DNA from: Paraburkholderia bannensis NBRC 103871
GTDB taxonomy: Bacteria > Pseudomonadota > Gammaproteobacteria > Burkholderiales > Burkholderiaceae
Length of the DNA: 64,000 bases
NCBI RefSeq assembly: GCF_000685015.1
Contig: NZ_BAYA01000018.1
Coordinates: 62,001-126,000 of the forward strand
Direction: 5' to 3'
Shown: in pieces, positions 24,824-32,464 of the stretch
How the letters are laid out: each line of letters opens with the position of its first letter
How positions within the stretch are numbered: the stretch's first letter is position 1
Translations under genes and position numbers: made by a program
The notes under the pieces: generated by a model
Told to the model about the DNA's origin: nothing
Databases searched by the model: none
Seen by the model: only the letters and a program-made list of their open reading frames with translations

Positions 24824-25858
24824 GTGTTTCTCAAGAACGCATGGTATGTGGCGTGCACGCCCGACGAGATTGCGCAGAAGCCGCTCGGCCGCACGATCTG
24901 TGGCGAAGCGATAGTGTTTTACCGCGCCGCCGAAGGCAAGGTCGCGGCGCTCGAAGACTTCTGCCCGCATCGCGGCGCGCCGCTCTCGCTGGGCTTCGTA
25001 CGCGATGGCACGCTGGTATGCGGCTATCACGGCCTGGAAATGGGCTGCCACGGCAAGGCCACTGGCATGCCGGGCCAGCGCGTGAACGGCTTTCCGGCAG
25101 TGCGCAGCTTCCCCGTGATCGAACGCTACGGCTTCATCTGGGTCTGGCCGGGCGACGCCGCAGCAGCCGATCCGGCCGCGCTGCATCCCTTGCCGTGGGC
25201 TGAAGATCCCTCATGGGCCTATGGCGGCGGTCTGTATCACATCCGTTGCGACTACCGTCTCATGATCGACAACCTGATGGATCTCACGCACGAAACTTAC
25301 GTGCACGCGAGCAGCATCGGCCAGAAGGAAATCGACGAAGCGCCGCCGAAAACCACCAGCGAAGGCAACGAGGTCGTGACGAGCCGCTTCATGGAGAACA
25401 TCATGGCGCCGCCGTTCTGGCGCATGGCGCTGCGCGGCAACGGCCTCGCCGACGACGTGCCCGTCGACCGCTGGCAGATCTGCCGTTTCTCGCCGCCCAG
25501 CCACGTGATGATCGAAGTGGGCGTGGCGCATGCGGGACACGGCGGCTATCACGCTCCCGACGAATACAAGGCATCGTCGATCGTGGTGGATTTCATCACG
25601 CCGGAAACCGAGTCGTCGATCTGGTATTTCTGGGGCATGGCGCGCAATTTCCAGCCTGACGACGCCGCGCTCACGGAGCAGATTCGCGAAGGCCAGGGCA
25701 AGATTTTCTCCGAAGACCTGGAAATGCTGGAGCGTCAGCAACGCAACCTGGAAGCGTGGCCGGATCGCAAGCTGCTCAAGCTGAATATCGATGCGGGCGG
25801 CGTGCTGTCGCGCAAGGTGATCGACCGGCTGCTCGCTGCAGAAAGCGTGGAGGCATGA
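24824..25858 (+). CDS. vanA: Vanillate O-demethylase oxygenase subunit (Rieske)
   Basis: 344 residues from GTG 24824, preceded by AAGGAGACGCAAG. N-terminal Rieske [2Fe-2S] domain with CPH (Cys47, His49) and CGYH (Cys66, His69). The catalytic domain has DNLMDLTHETYVHASSIG, the aspartate and histidines of the mononuclear iron site. The opening FLKNAWYVACTPDEI and GFIWVWPGD fit VanA, which demethylates vanillate to protocatechuate and formaldehyde with electrons from VanB. Its stop overlaps the vanB start (ATGA). A related phenolic methyl ether could be the real substrate. Divergent from a MarR gene. Confidence 0.85.
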   Translation: MFLKNAWYVACTPDEIAQKPLGRTICGEAIVFYRAAEGKVAALEDFCPHRGAPLSLGFVRDGTLVCGYHGLEMGCHGKATGMPGQRVNGFPAVRSFPVIERYGFIWVWPGDAAAADPAALHPLPWAEDPSWAYGGGLYHIRCDYRLMIDNLMDLTHETYVHASSIGQKEIDEAPPKTTSEGNEVVTSRFMENIMAPPFWRMALRGNGLADDVPVDRWQICRFSPPSHVMIEVGVAHAGHGGYHAPDEYKASSIVVDFITPETESSIWYFWGMARNFQPDDAALTEQIREGQGKIFSEDLEMLERQQRNLEAWPDRKLLKLNIDAGGVLSRKVIDRLLAAESVEA

Positions 25859-26835
25859 TGTCCGACGCCAACCTCAACGCTACCCTGGACGTGATCGTTT
25901 CCCGCAAGTGGAATGAAGCTCAGGATATCTATGGATTCGAATTCGTCAATGCAGACGGCGGCGCATTGCCGCCCTTCAGCGCGGGCGCGCACATCGACGT
26001 GCACCTGCCTGGCGGGCTGGTTCGACAATACTCGCTGTGCAACGACTTCGGCAGCACGCAACGCTATCAGATCGCGGTGCTGCGCGACGAGAACGGCCGC
26101 GGCGGCTCGCGTGCAATACACGATGCGGTCGAAGAGGGCTCGACGCTGACGATCGGCGCACCGCGCAATCACTTTCCCCTTGCGCACGGCGCGTCGCATC
26201 ATGTGCTGATCGCGGGCGGCATCGGCATTACGCCCATTCTGTGCATGGCGGAACACCTGTTTCACGCCGACGAAACGTTCGATCTCCACTATTGCACGCG
26301 TTCACGCGAACGTACGGCTTTCACTTCGCGGATTGCCGCTGCGCCGTTTAGCGCGCGAGCCTCGTTTCATTTCGACGACGAAGCACCGGCGCAGCGCTTC
26401 GATATCGCGGCTACGCTCGCGAATGCGCCTGCGGGCAGCCATCTTTATGTCTGCGGGCCGCGTGGCTTCATGGACGCCGTGCTCGCGCAGGCACGCGACC
26501 AGCAATGGGACGAAGCGCGGCTTCACTATGAGTTTTTCGGTGCAGCGGTGGAGCAGTCCGCCAGCGACGCCGCGTTCCAGGTACGCATCGCGAGCAGCGG
26601 CGCAACCATCGAGGTGCCCGCAGGCTGCACCGTAATCGAAGCGCTTGCGGCCAACGGCGTGGACGTGCTGACCTCGTGCGAGCAAGGCGTGTGCGGCACC
26701 TGCATCACGCGCGTGATCGAGGGCCAACCCGACCATCGCGACGCGTACTTGACCGACGAGGAAAAAGCAGCAGGCGACCAGTTTCTGCCCTGCTGCTCGC
26801 GCTCGCACACGACCTTGCTCGTGCTCGATCTTTAG
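25855..26835 (+). CDS. vanB: Vanillate O-demethylase reductase subunit
   Basis: 326 residues. The flavin domain has RQYSLCNDF (isoalloxazine binding) and the NAD domain has IAGGIGITPILCMAEHL and YVCGPRGFMDAVL. The C-terminal plant-type [2Fe-2S] domain has Cys275, Cys280, Cys283 and Cys313 (CEQGVCGTC and PCC). This is the domain order of phthalate-dioxygenase-reductase-type partners. It moves electrons from NADH to VanA. ATG 25855 overlaps the vanA stop, so expression is coupled. A second ATG follows directly. It ends four bases inside the convergent amidohydrolase gene. Confidence 0.88.
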   Translation: MMSDANLNATLDVIVSRKWNEAQDIYGFEFVNADGGALPPFSAGAHIDVHLPGGLVRQYSLCNDFGSTQRYQIAVLRDENGRGGSRAIHDAVEEGSTLTIGAPRNHFPLAHGASHHVLIAGGIGITPILCMAEHLFHADETFDLHYCTRSRERTAFTSRIAAAPFSARASFHFDDEAPAQRFDIAATLANAPAGSHLYVCGPRGFMDAVLAQARDQQWDEARLHYEFFGAAVEQSASDAAFQVRIASSGATIEVPAGCTVIEALAANGVDVLTSCEQGVCGTCITRVIEGQPDHRDAYLTDEEKAAGDQFLPCCSRSHTTLLVLDL

Positions 26836-28097
26836 CGCTGGCCCGACTGGCTGCTCGCCAGCATCGCATGCAGCAGCACGTTCGCGCCCGCCTCGCACCA
26901 TTCGGGCGTGATCGCCTCGCCTTCGTTGTGGCTCAGGCCATCGATGCAGGGAATAAAGATCATGCCCGTAGGTGCGACGCGCGCGAGGTAGCAGGCGTCG
27001 TGCCCCGCACCGGAGACGATATCGGCGTTCGGCAAGCCCAGTGCATCGGCAGCACGCCGCACCGCCTCGATGCACGCGGGCGCGAACGGCACCGGCGCGT
27101 AGTTGAAGATCTGCTCGATCTTGTGGCCAAGCTGCGCGGCTTCGGCGACGCGCGCCAGTTCGTCGCGAAGCTGTGCGTCCATCTGCGCCAGTACTTCGGA
27201 GTCCGGATGACGAAACTCCACCGTGAAGAAGCAGCGCCCCGGCACGGTATTGCGCGAGTTCGGCTTCGCGTCGATCATGCCGACCGTCGCCCGCCCATAC
27301 GGCGCATAGCGGCGCCCCAGCGCTTCCACAAACGTAATCATGCGGGCCGCGCCCACCAGCGCGTCACGGCGTAGCTCCATCGGCGTCGTGCCCGCGTGCG
27401 CATCCACGCCTTCGAGCTCGATTTCGTACCAGCGCTGCCCCTGGCCCGCCGTGACGACGCCAATGGTCTTGCCGCTACGCTCCAGGATCGCGCCCTGCTC
27501 GATATGCAGTTCATACGCGGCATGGACGGGCGTGCCGCCCACGGGCTCCTCGCCCGCATAGCCGATATGCGCCAGCGCCTCGCCGATCGTGGTGCCCGAC
27601 GCATCGGTGCGCGAGAGCCCATAGTCGAGCGGATAGACGCCCGCATAGACGCCCGACGCGATCATCGCCGGGGCGAAGCGCGAGCCTTCCTCGTTCGTCC
27701 AGATCACGACTTCGATCGGATGATCGGTTTCGATGCCCGCATCGTTGAGCGCACGCACGACTTCGAGGCCGCCCAGCACGCCATAAATGCCGTCATAGCG
27801 GCCGCCCGTGGGCTGCGTGTCGGCGTGCGAGCCGGTCAGGACGGGCGCGGCGTCCGGGTTGCGCCCGGCGCGACGCGCGAAGATGTTGCCCATCCGATCG
27901 ACGCGGATCGTGCAGCCCGCGTCGCGCGCCCACTGCACGAACAGGTCGCGCCCTTCGCGGTCGAGTTCGGTGAGCGCGAGGCGGCATACGCCGCCCTTCG
28001 CCGTCGCGCCGATCTGCGCCATGCGTTCGAGCGAGTCCCACAGGCGCGCACCGTTCACGCGCAGCGCCGCGATAGCGGCGAGGTCTTGCTCAGCCAT
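26832..28097 (-). CDS. M20 Zn-dependent hydrolase, N-carbamoyl-L-amino-acid hydrolase (AtcC/AmaB-like)
   Basis: A 421-residue amidohydrolase of the allantoate/carbamoyl-amino-acid branch. Metal ligands lie in GSHADTQPTGGRYDGIYGV (His, Asp), WTNEEGSRFAPAM (Glu pair), HIEQGAILE (His) and the late GLSHNEGE (His). The dimer domain holds GVDAHAGTTPM and NSRNTVPG. It should cleave an N-carbamoyl amino acid to the free amino acid, CO2 and ammonia. Its start overlaps the end of the ATC hydrolase gene by eight bases. In Pseudomonas the equivalent pair (AtcB and AtcC) turns L-2-amino-thiazoline-4-carboxylate into N-carbamoyl-cysteine and then L-cysteine, which is the favoured role. The frame is open to 28133; ATG 28097 starts the conserved region. 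Confidence 0.85.
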   Translation of the reverse strand: MAEQDLAAIAALRVNGARLWDSLERMAQIGATAKGGVCRLALTELDREGRDLFVQWARDAGCTIRVDRMGNIFARRAGRNPDAAPVLTGSHADTQPTGGRYDGIYGVLGGLEVVRALNDAGIETDHPIEVVIWTNEEGSRFAPAMIASGVYAGVYPLDYGLSRTDASGTTIGEALAHIGYAGEEPVGGTPVHAAYELHIEQGAILERSGKTIGVVTAGQGQRWYEIELEGVDAHAGTTPMELRRDALVGAARMITFVEALGRRYAPYGRATVGMIDAKPNSRNTVPGRCFFTVEFRHPDSEVLAQMDAQLRDELARVAEAAQLGHKIEQIFNYAPVPFAPACIEAVRRAADALGLPNADIVSGAGHDACYLARVAPTGMIFIPCIDGLSHNEGEAITPEWCEAGANVLLHAMLASSQSGQR

Positions 28098-28647
28098 TCG
28101 TGTTCTCCGCGCTTGTAGCCGCGCCCGCGTCACGCATGCGATAACGGAAATCGCAACGCTTGCCGCCCTGCATGATCGTGCTGGTGCGCGTGAGTTCGAC
28201 GCGCGGATCGTAGCCCGCGATGAATTCGCTATCGCGCGCGCAGCTCAACAGATGACCGATTTCGCCCAGCCCCATCGCGTGATACATCTCGGCATAACTG
28301 CAACGATGCACGTTGTAGTCGTAGGCATCGGCGTCGGCGCGCAACGTCTCGACGTCGAGCGCATCGTCCTTTTCCCAGAGCACCTGGAGCGCCACGAACG
28401 AGGCGATGCTCGTGCCATTGGGCTCGCGCGCCGCGAACTCGCGGCCTGCATCGACTGCCGCGCCGCGCACCGCTTCCGCAATCACGGCTTGCGCACGTTC
28501 GGCGCCAAAGTCGCGCTTGAGGATCTCGTAGATCGGCTTGATGATCCCGGCTTCGATCCGGCGGCGCTCCAGAATGCCAAGCGTCACACCGTTCACACCA
28601 TTCACGCCTTCGGATTGTTCGCCATGCTGGTCATGTTGCTGTGTCAT
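28090..28647 (-). CDS. L-2-amino-thiazoline-4-carboxylic acid hydrolase family protein (AtcB-like)
   Basis: 185 residues with a C-terminal signature typical of this family: LGEIGHLLSCARDSEFIAGY, then LTRTSTIMQGGKRCDFRY. Cysteines are present in LLSCARD, KRCDFRY and VHRCSYAEMY. A tail of about 20 residues at the N-terminus (MTQQHDQHGEQSEGVNG) is low-complexity. ATG 28647 is preceded by GAGGAGTCGAAC. Family members open the thiazoline ring to give N-carbamoyl-L-cysteine, and the overlapping downstream gene encodes the matching carbamoyl hydrolase. The binding-protein gene lies just upstream on the same strand, giving uptake, ring opening and carbamoyl removal in one operon. Confidence 0.8.
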   Translation of the reverse strand: MTQQHDQHGEQSEGVNGVNGVTLGILERRRIEAGIIKPIYEILKRDFGAERAQAVIAEAVRGAAVDAGREFAAREPNGTSIASFVALQVLWEKDDALDVETLRADADAYDYNVHRCSYAEMYHAMGLGEIGHLLSCARDSEFIAGYDPRVELTRTSTIMQGGKRCDFRYRMRDAGAATSAENTNG

Positions 28648-28664
28648 GTTCGACTCCTCGCTCC

Positions 28665-29828
28665 TTACTTTGCCGCGACTTTCGCGCCGCCGCCCAGCAC
28701 GTCCACCACGGCCCACTTGCCGTCGCGCACCTGATAGATCGTGTACGCCGGATCCTTGAGGTTGCCTTGCGCATCGAACGCGATGGTGCCCGTCACGCCA
28801 TCGCGACGGATCGTGTGCAGCGTCGCGACGATCTTCTTCGGGTCGGTCGAGTTGGCCTGTTGCGTGGCCGCGATGATCGTGGCCGCGGCATCGTAGGCGA
28901 ACGGCGCGTGCAGCTCGATCGGTGCGTGCCAGCGCGCGCGATACTGCGCGTCGAACGCAGGGCCGCCCGGCATACGTTCGAGCGGACGGCCCGGTTCAAG
29001 CGCCGTCACGCCTTCGCCAGCGGGCCCGGCGAGCTTGAGAAAGGTCTGGCTCACGAAGCCACCCGCGCCCAGCAGCGGCGCCTGGATATGCAGCTGGCGC
29101 ATGCGGCGCGCGAGCGGTGCGGCCTCGACGTCGATGCCGCCCAGGAAAATCAGGTCGGGGCGCTTGCCCTTGATTTCGGTGAGCACGCCGCTGAAGTCGA
29201 TGGTCTTGTCCGTCACGTACTGATGATCGATCACCGTGCCGCCGTTTGCCTGCACGCCCTTGATGAACTGGTTCGCAAGCCCCGCGCCAAACGCGGTCTG
29301 GTCGTCGATCACGGCGATGCGCTTCGCCTTGAGCGTCTTCACGGCATACGCGCCCGTGTAAGCGCCGCTGTCGTCGTCGTGGCCCATGATGCGGAACGAC
29401 GTGTCGAAGCCTTGCAGCGTGTATTGATGTCCCGTCGAGGCCGGCGCGATCTGCGCAATGCCCGCATCGTGATAGACGCGCGCGGCCGGCACGCTGCAAC
29501 CGGTGTTCCAGTGCCCCACCACGCCGATCACATGGCGATCGACGAGTTGCTGTGCAACCGTCACGGCCGTGCGCGGATCCGATTGATCGTCGGCGCTCGC
29601 GAGCTTGTAGACGACAGGCTTGCCGCCGATGGTCGGATGCTTCGCGTTGGCGTCGTCGATGGCCAGTTGCGCGCCGTTTTCCAGGTCCTTGCCGATCCGC
29701 GCGGAACCGCCCGTGAGCGGCGCGGCGAGTCCAATCAGAACGACCTGTTCGTCCTGGGCCTGAACGGCGCCCGCGAAAAGCGTCGCGACCAGCGCGGCGA
29801 TCGGCAACAGCAGGGTTTTCTTTTTCAT
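28665..29828 (-). CDS. Branched-chain-amino-acid-type ABC substrate-binding protein (LivK family)
   Basis: 387 residues. The signal peptide (MKKKTLLLPIAALVATLFAGAVQA) is followed by the type I periplasmic-binding fold: VVLIGLAAPLTGGSARIGKD, the hinge segment GVVGHWNTGCSVPAARVY, IAPASTGHQYTLQGF and late GVTGTIAFDAQGNLKDPAYTIYQV. No permease or ATPase gene is next to it, so it must share a Liv-type transporter encoded elsewhere. It leads the ATC hydrolase/amidohydrolase operon (17 bases upstream), so the ligand may be a thiazoline or carbamoyl-amino acid. Two inverted repeats lie in its promoter region, and a divergent LysR gene faces it. Confidence 0.85.
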   Translation of the reverse strand: MKKKTLLLPIAALVATLFAGAVQAQDEQVVLIGLAAPLTGGSARIGKDLENGAQLAIDDANAKHPTIGGKPVVYKLASADDQSDPRTAVTVAQQLVDRHVIGVVGHWNTGCSVPAARVYHDAGIAQIAPASTGHQYTLQGFDTSFRIMGHDDDSGAYTGAYAVKTLKAKRIAVIDDQTAFGAGLANQFIKGVQANGGTVIDHQYVTDKTIDFSGVLTEIKGKRPDLIFLGGIDVEAAPLARRMRQLHIQAPLLGAGGFVSQTFLKLAGPAGEGVTALEPGRPLERMPGGPAFDAQYRARWHAPIELHAPFAYDAAATIIAATQQANSTDPKKIVATLHTIRRDGVTGTIAFDAQGNLKDPAYTIYQVRDGKWAVVDVLGGGAKVAAK

Positions 29829-29898
29829 GTGTCGGTAGGCGTGCGATGTGGGAACGGGCAGGCGCTTGCAGCGCCGCCTTGAATAATGAAAAAGATTA

Positions 29899-29916
29899 CG
29901 GTTTGATGCCAAACCG
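29899..29916. promoter_or_regulatory. Inverted repeat CGGTTTG-ATGC-CAAACCG
   Basis: Perfect seven-base arms at 29899-29905 and 29910-29916 around ATGC, about 70 bases upstream of the binding-protein start. It may be a second regulator site or a hairpin in the leader. Confidence 0.45.
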
Positions 29917-29964
29917 CCTAAATTATCTTTAGTTCGATCATTATTCCCGCAGGCCACAATAGTC

Positions 29965-29985
29965 GATAAATCACTGATTTATCGC
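29965..29985. promoter_or_regulatory. Candidate LysR operator CGATAAAT-N5-ATTTATCG
   Basis: Perfect eight-base arms at 29965-29972 and 29978-29985 around CACTG, midway between the divergent binding-protein and LysR genes. The core holds T-N11-A pairs, the LysR-type recognition pattern. Confidence 0.55.
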
Positions 29986-30035
29986 CACAATTTGCATGAC
30001 CACCCGCGCCAGCGACGTTCGATATAATTCGACAC

Positions 30036-30935
30036 ATGAATAAAATTCAGCAAATCGCCGACGATCCGCCGCTGCGCGCCGTGCGCGCGTTCGAGGCTTT
30101 CGCGCGGCACGGCTCGGTCGCGGCGGCCGCGCGCGAGCTGGACATCACGCCCTCGGCGGTGAGCCATCAGCTGCAGTTGCTCGAATCGTTCGTGCAGACG
30201 CCGCTGACCGTGCGCAGCGGCCGCTCGCTGGTGCTCACCGACGAAGGGCGCGACTACTATCGCTCGATCAGCGCGGCGTTTTCGGTGCTGCGCAGCGCGA
30301 CGGGTTTCGTGCGCGAGCGTTCGGCGCGCAGGCAGATCACGGTCAGCCTGATTCCGCTATTCGGCATTGGCTGGTTCATTCCGCGGCTGCACGATTTCCT
30401 CGCGACTAATGACGATGTGGACGTGACCGTCCTCTACGCGAACCACCGCAACTACCGCAGCGATGCCGCCGATCTGTCGATCCGTTTCGGCGCGGGGGAC
30501 TGGGTTGGCTATACGAGCACGCCGCTGCTCTCGGGCGCGGTGGTGCCGGTGTGCACGCCGCGCTTCGAGCGCCGTTATGGGCCGCTGCGCAAGCCCGCCG
30601 ATCTCGCGGGCGTGCCGCTCGTGCATGACGAAGACCGCAGCACGTGGGCAAACTGGCTGCAAAGTGCGGGCGTGCGCCACGTCACGCGCACCGAAGGCCC
30701 GCTGTTCGAAGACGGCCAGTTGACCTTGAGCGCCGCGCTGTCCGACCTGGGCGCAGCGCTGTTGCGCGCGCCGCTGATCTCGCGCGAACTCGCATCGGGC
30801 GCGCTGCGCAAGCTGTCCGATCACGAGCTGGACGACGGGCGTCACTATTACCTCTGCTGGCGCGCCGACGCGGAAATGCCGGACGGCGCGCAGCGGCTCG
30901 CGCAATGGCTACTTGAATCGGCGAAAGGGCCGTAA
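30036..30935 (+). CDS. LysR-family regulator (GcvA-like), divergent from the ATC operon
   Basis: 299 residues. The winged helix (LRAVRAFEAFARHGSVAAAAREL, then TPSAVSHQLQLLESFVQTPL) and the effector domain with PLFGIGWFIPRLHDF and the RFGAGDW loop are characteristic of the GcvA/AmpR subgroup. Divergent from the operon of binding protein, ATC hydrolase and amidohydrolase across a 207-base region holding two clean inverted repeats, so it is the probable local regulator. Sulfur-amino-acid-related effectors are plausible but unproven. Confidence 0.87.
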   Translation: MNKIQQIADDPPLRAVRAFEAFARHGSVAAAARELDITPSAVSHQLQLLESFVQTPLTVRSGRSLVLTDEGRDYYRSISAAFSVLRSATGFVRERSARRQITVSLIPLFGIGWFIPRLHDFLATNDDVDVTVLYANHRNYRSDAADLSIRFGAGDWVGYTSTPLLSGAVVPVCTPRFERRYGPLRKPADLAGVPLVHDEDRSTWANWLQSAGVRHVTRTEGPLFEDGQLTLSAALSDLGAALLRAPLISRELASGALRKLSDHELDDGRHYYLCWRADAEMPDGAQRLAQWLLESAKGP

Positions 30936-30949
30936 AGCAGCGGGCTAAA

Positions 30950-32131
30950 TCAGAAGCGATGGCGCATGCCGAGCGCCACCGCCACCTGGTTGCTGTTCGA
31001 CGACGGCGTGAGCGTGTAGACCGATGCATCGAACGCAGCGATATTGCGGCCGCCGCTCACGCTTTGATAGACGCCTTCCAGGTAAAGATCGGTGCGCGGC
31101 GTCACCTGCTTGTTGACCTGCGCCACCACCTGGTTCCATTTGGGTCGCGCGGAACCCGCGCCTGCATCGAAACGCGCCTGCGTGTACGTGTAAGCCGCCG
31201 CCACGTAAAGGGAAGGCGTAACGGCATAGCGGCCGTCGATCGAGTAATTATCGAAGATCAGCGTATTGCCCTTGAGCGACGCGATCTTGCCGCCCTGGTA
31301 AATGCCCGTGACGTCGTCCGTGGCCGAATGCGTCCAGCTCACCCCCACCGAATGCGGGCCGAACGCGTAGCGCGCACCCACGGCCACGATCAGCTGGTCG
31401 CCGCCCGTGACGGTTGCCGAACCGTCGGTCGTGCTCACCGCGCCATCCGGATTCGCGACATGGCCATCGCGATTGATCTTGAGGAACGCGGCGCCGGCCT
31501 TGAGCGGGCCGTTCGCATAGGAGAGGCCCGCGCTGTACGCCGCGTTGTTGCCGAAGCTGCCGGGCGTGTTCGAGAAACCGTACATCGCGCCCGCCGTGAA
31601 GCCGCGATACGTTTCGCTCGTATAGCGCACGGCGTTGTTGATGCGGATGTTCTGGATCGAATCGTCGTTGTCGTAGGGATGCATCGCCAGATTGCCGCCC
31701 CAGCCCGACCCGGCCGCCCCCAGCGGCGTGACGAACGTGAGGATGAAATCGTACTGGCGGCCCATCGTGAACGTGCCATAGCCATTCGCGCGCAGGCCCA
31801 CGTAGGCCTGGCGGCCGAACAGGTTGCCGCCGTTGCTGGTCTTGCCGTTGACCGAAGAAAAGCCGCTTTCCAGCATGAAAATCGCCGACGCGCCGCCGCC
31901 CAGGTCTTCGCTGCCGCGCAGCCCCCAGCGCGAGGCGCTCAGGTTGCCGCTGTTCATCGACACATTGCCGCTTCCCGACGATCCCGGGCCGTTGGTGCGC
32001 TGGTTGCTTACATAGGATATCGAAGTATCGATCAAGCCGTAGAGCGTGACGCTGCTTTGCGCGTGAGCAACCCCCGCGCTCAGACTGCAAAGGCCTGCGG
32101 CGCAGGTGGAGAGGACTTTCTTGTTCATCAT
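30950..32131 (-). CDS. Gram-negative trimeric porin (Burkholderia OmpC type), second copy
   Basis: 393 residues (ATGATG start at 32131/32128). Signal peptide ending SAGVAHA, mature start QSSVTLYGLIDTSISYVSNQ, then SRWGLRGSEDLGGGASAIFM, RQAYVGLRANGYGTFTMGRQY and a C-terminal VAVALGMRHRF with terminal Phe: a complete 16-strand porin. It ends 14 bases from the convergent LysR gene and is not in an operon. Its upstream region, about 80-150 bases before the start, holds seven near-perfect copies of a 10-bp repeat that may affect expression. Substrate unknown. Confidence 0.92.
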   Translation of the reverse strand: MMNKKVLSTCAAGLCSLSAGVAHAQSSVTLYGLIDTSISYVSNQRTNGPGSSGSGNVSMNSGNLSASRWGLRGSEDLGGGASAIFMLESGFSSVNGKTSNGGNLFGRQAYVGLRANGYGTFTMGRQYDFILTFVTPLGAAGSGWGGNLAMHPYDNDDSIQNIRINNAVRYTSETYRGFTAGAMYGFSNTPGSFGNNAAYSAGLSYANGPLKAGAAFLKINRDGHVANPDGAVSTTDGSATVTGGDQLIVAVGARYAFGPHSVGVSWTHSATDDVTGIYQGGKIASLKGNTLIFDNYSIDGRYAVTPSLYVAAAYTYTQARFDAGAGSARPKWNQVVAQVNKQVTPRTDLYLEGVYQSVSGGRNIAAFDASVYTLTPSSNSNQVAVALGMRHRF

Positions 32132-32211
32132 GTGCTGGTCTCGCGGGCGTACGTTGCGCGCGCGAGACCGCACGCGATGCATCGTGCACCCGATTTTTGT
32201 TGGTGAAGTTA

Positions 32212-32280
32212 GTCCGGTTGCTTCCGGTTGCTTCCGGTTGCTTCCGGTTGCTTCCGGTTGCTTCCGGTTGCTTCCGGTTG
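32212..32280. repeat. 10-bp tandem repeat CTTCCGGTTG, six full copies plus a partial
   Basis: Six exact copies fill 32221-32280, preceded by a partial copy at 32212-32220 (GTCCGGTTG). The unit equals one helical turn, so copies face the same side of DNA. It lies about 80 bases upstream of the second porin gene, in the region expected to hold its promoter. Identical copies suggest recent expansion and likely length variation between strains. Confidence 0.95.
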
Positions 32281-32400
32281 CTACGGGCAGGCGCGCGCAG
32301 CCCCTGCACGAGCAAGGTCGCGATTGTGGGCGCTGGCGGCAAGGAGGATCAAGACGACGCGCGCGAAAGTACCTTTCCTGAAACAGGGGTTAATCGCGCG

Positions 32401-32434
32401 GAAGAAGAAAGGCCGGGCGCGACTGCACCCGGCC
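32401..32434 (-). terminator. Intrinsic terminator after the secreted-protein gene
   Basis: On the minus strand, GGCCGGG pairs with CCCGGCC (32428-32434 with 32411-32417) and is followed by a pyrimidine tract TTTCTTCTTC (32401-32410). It begins about 30 bases beyond the stop of the gene ending at 32465. Confidence 0.7.
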
Positions 32435-32464
32435 TGGTTGAAGCGTTAAAGCCCGTCTGAAAAC

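Noticed and set aside
32212..32280. CRISPR array
   Set aside because: The 10-bp units are contiguous with no spacers and there are no cas genes.
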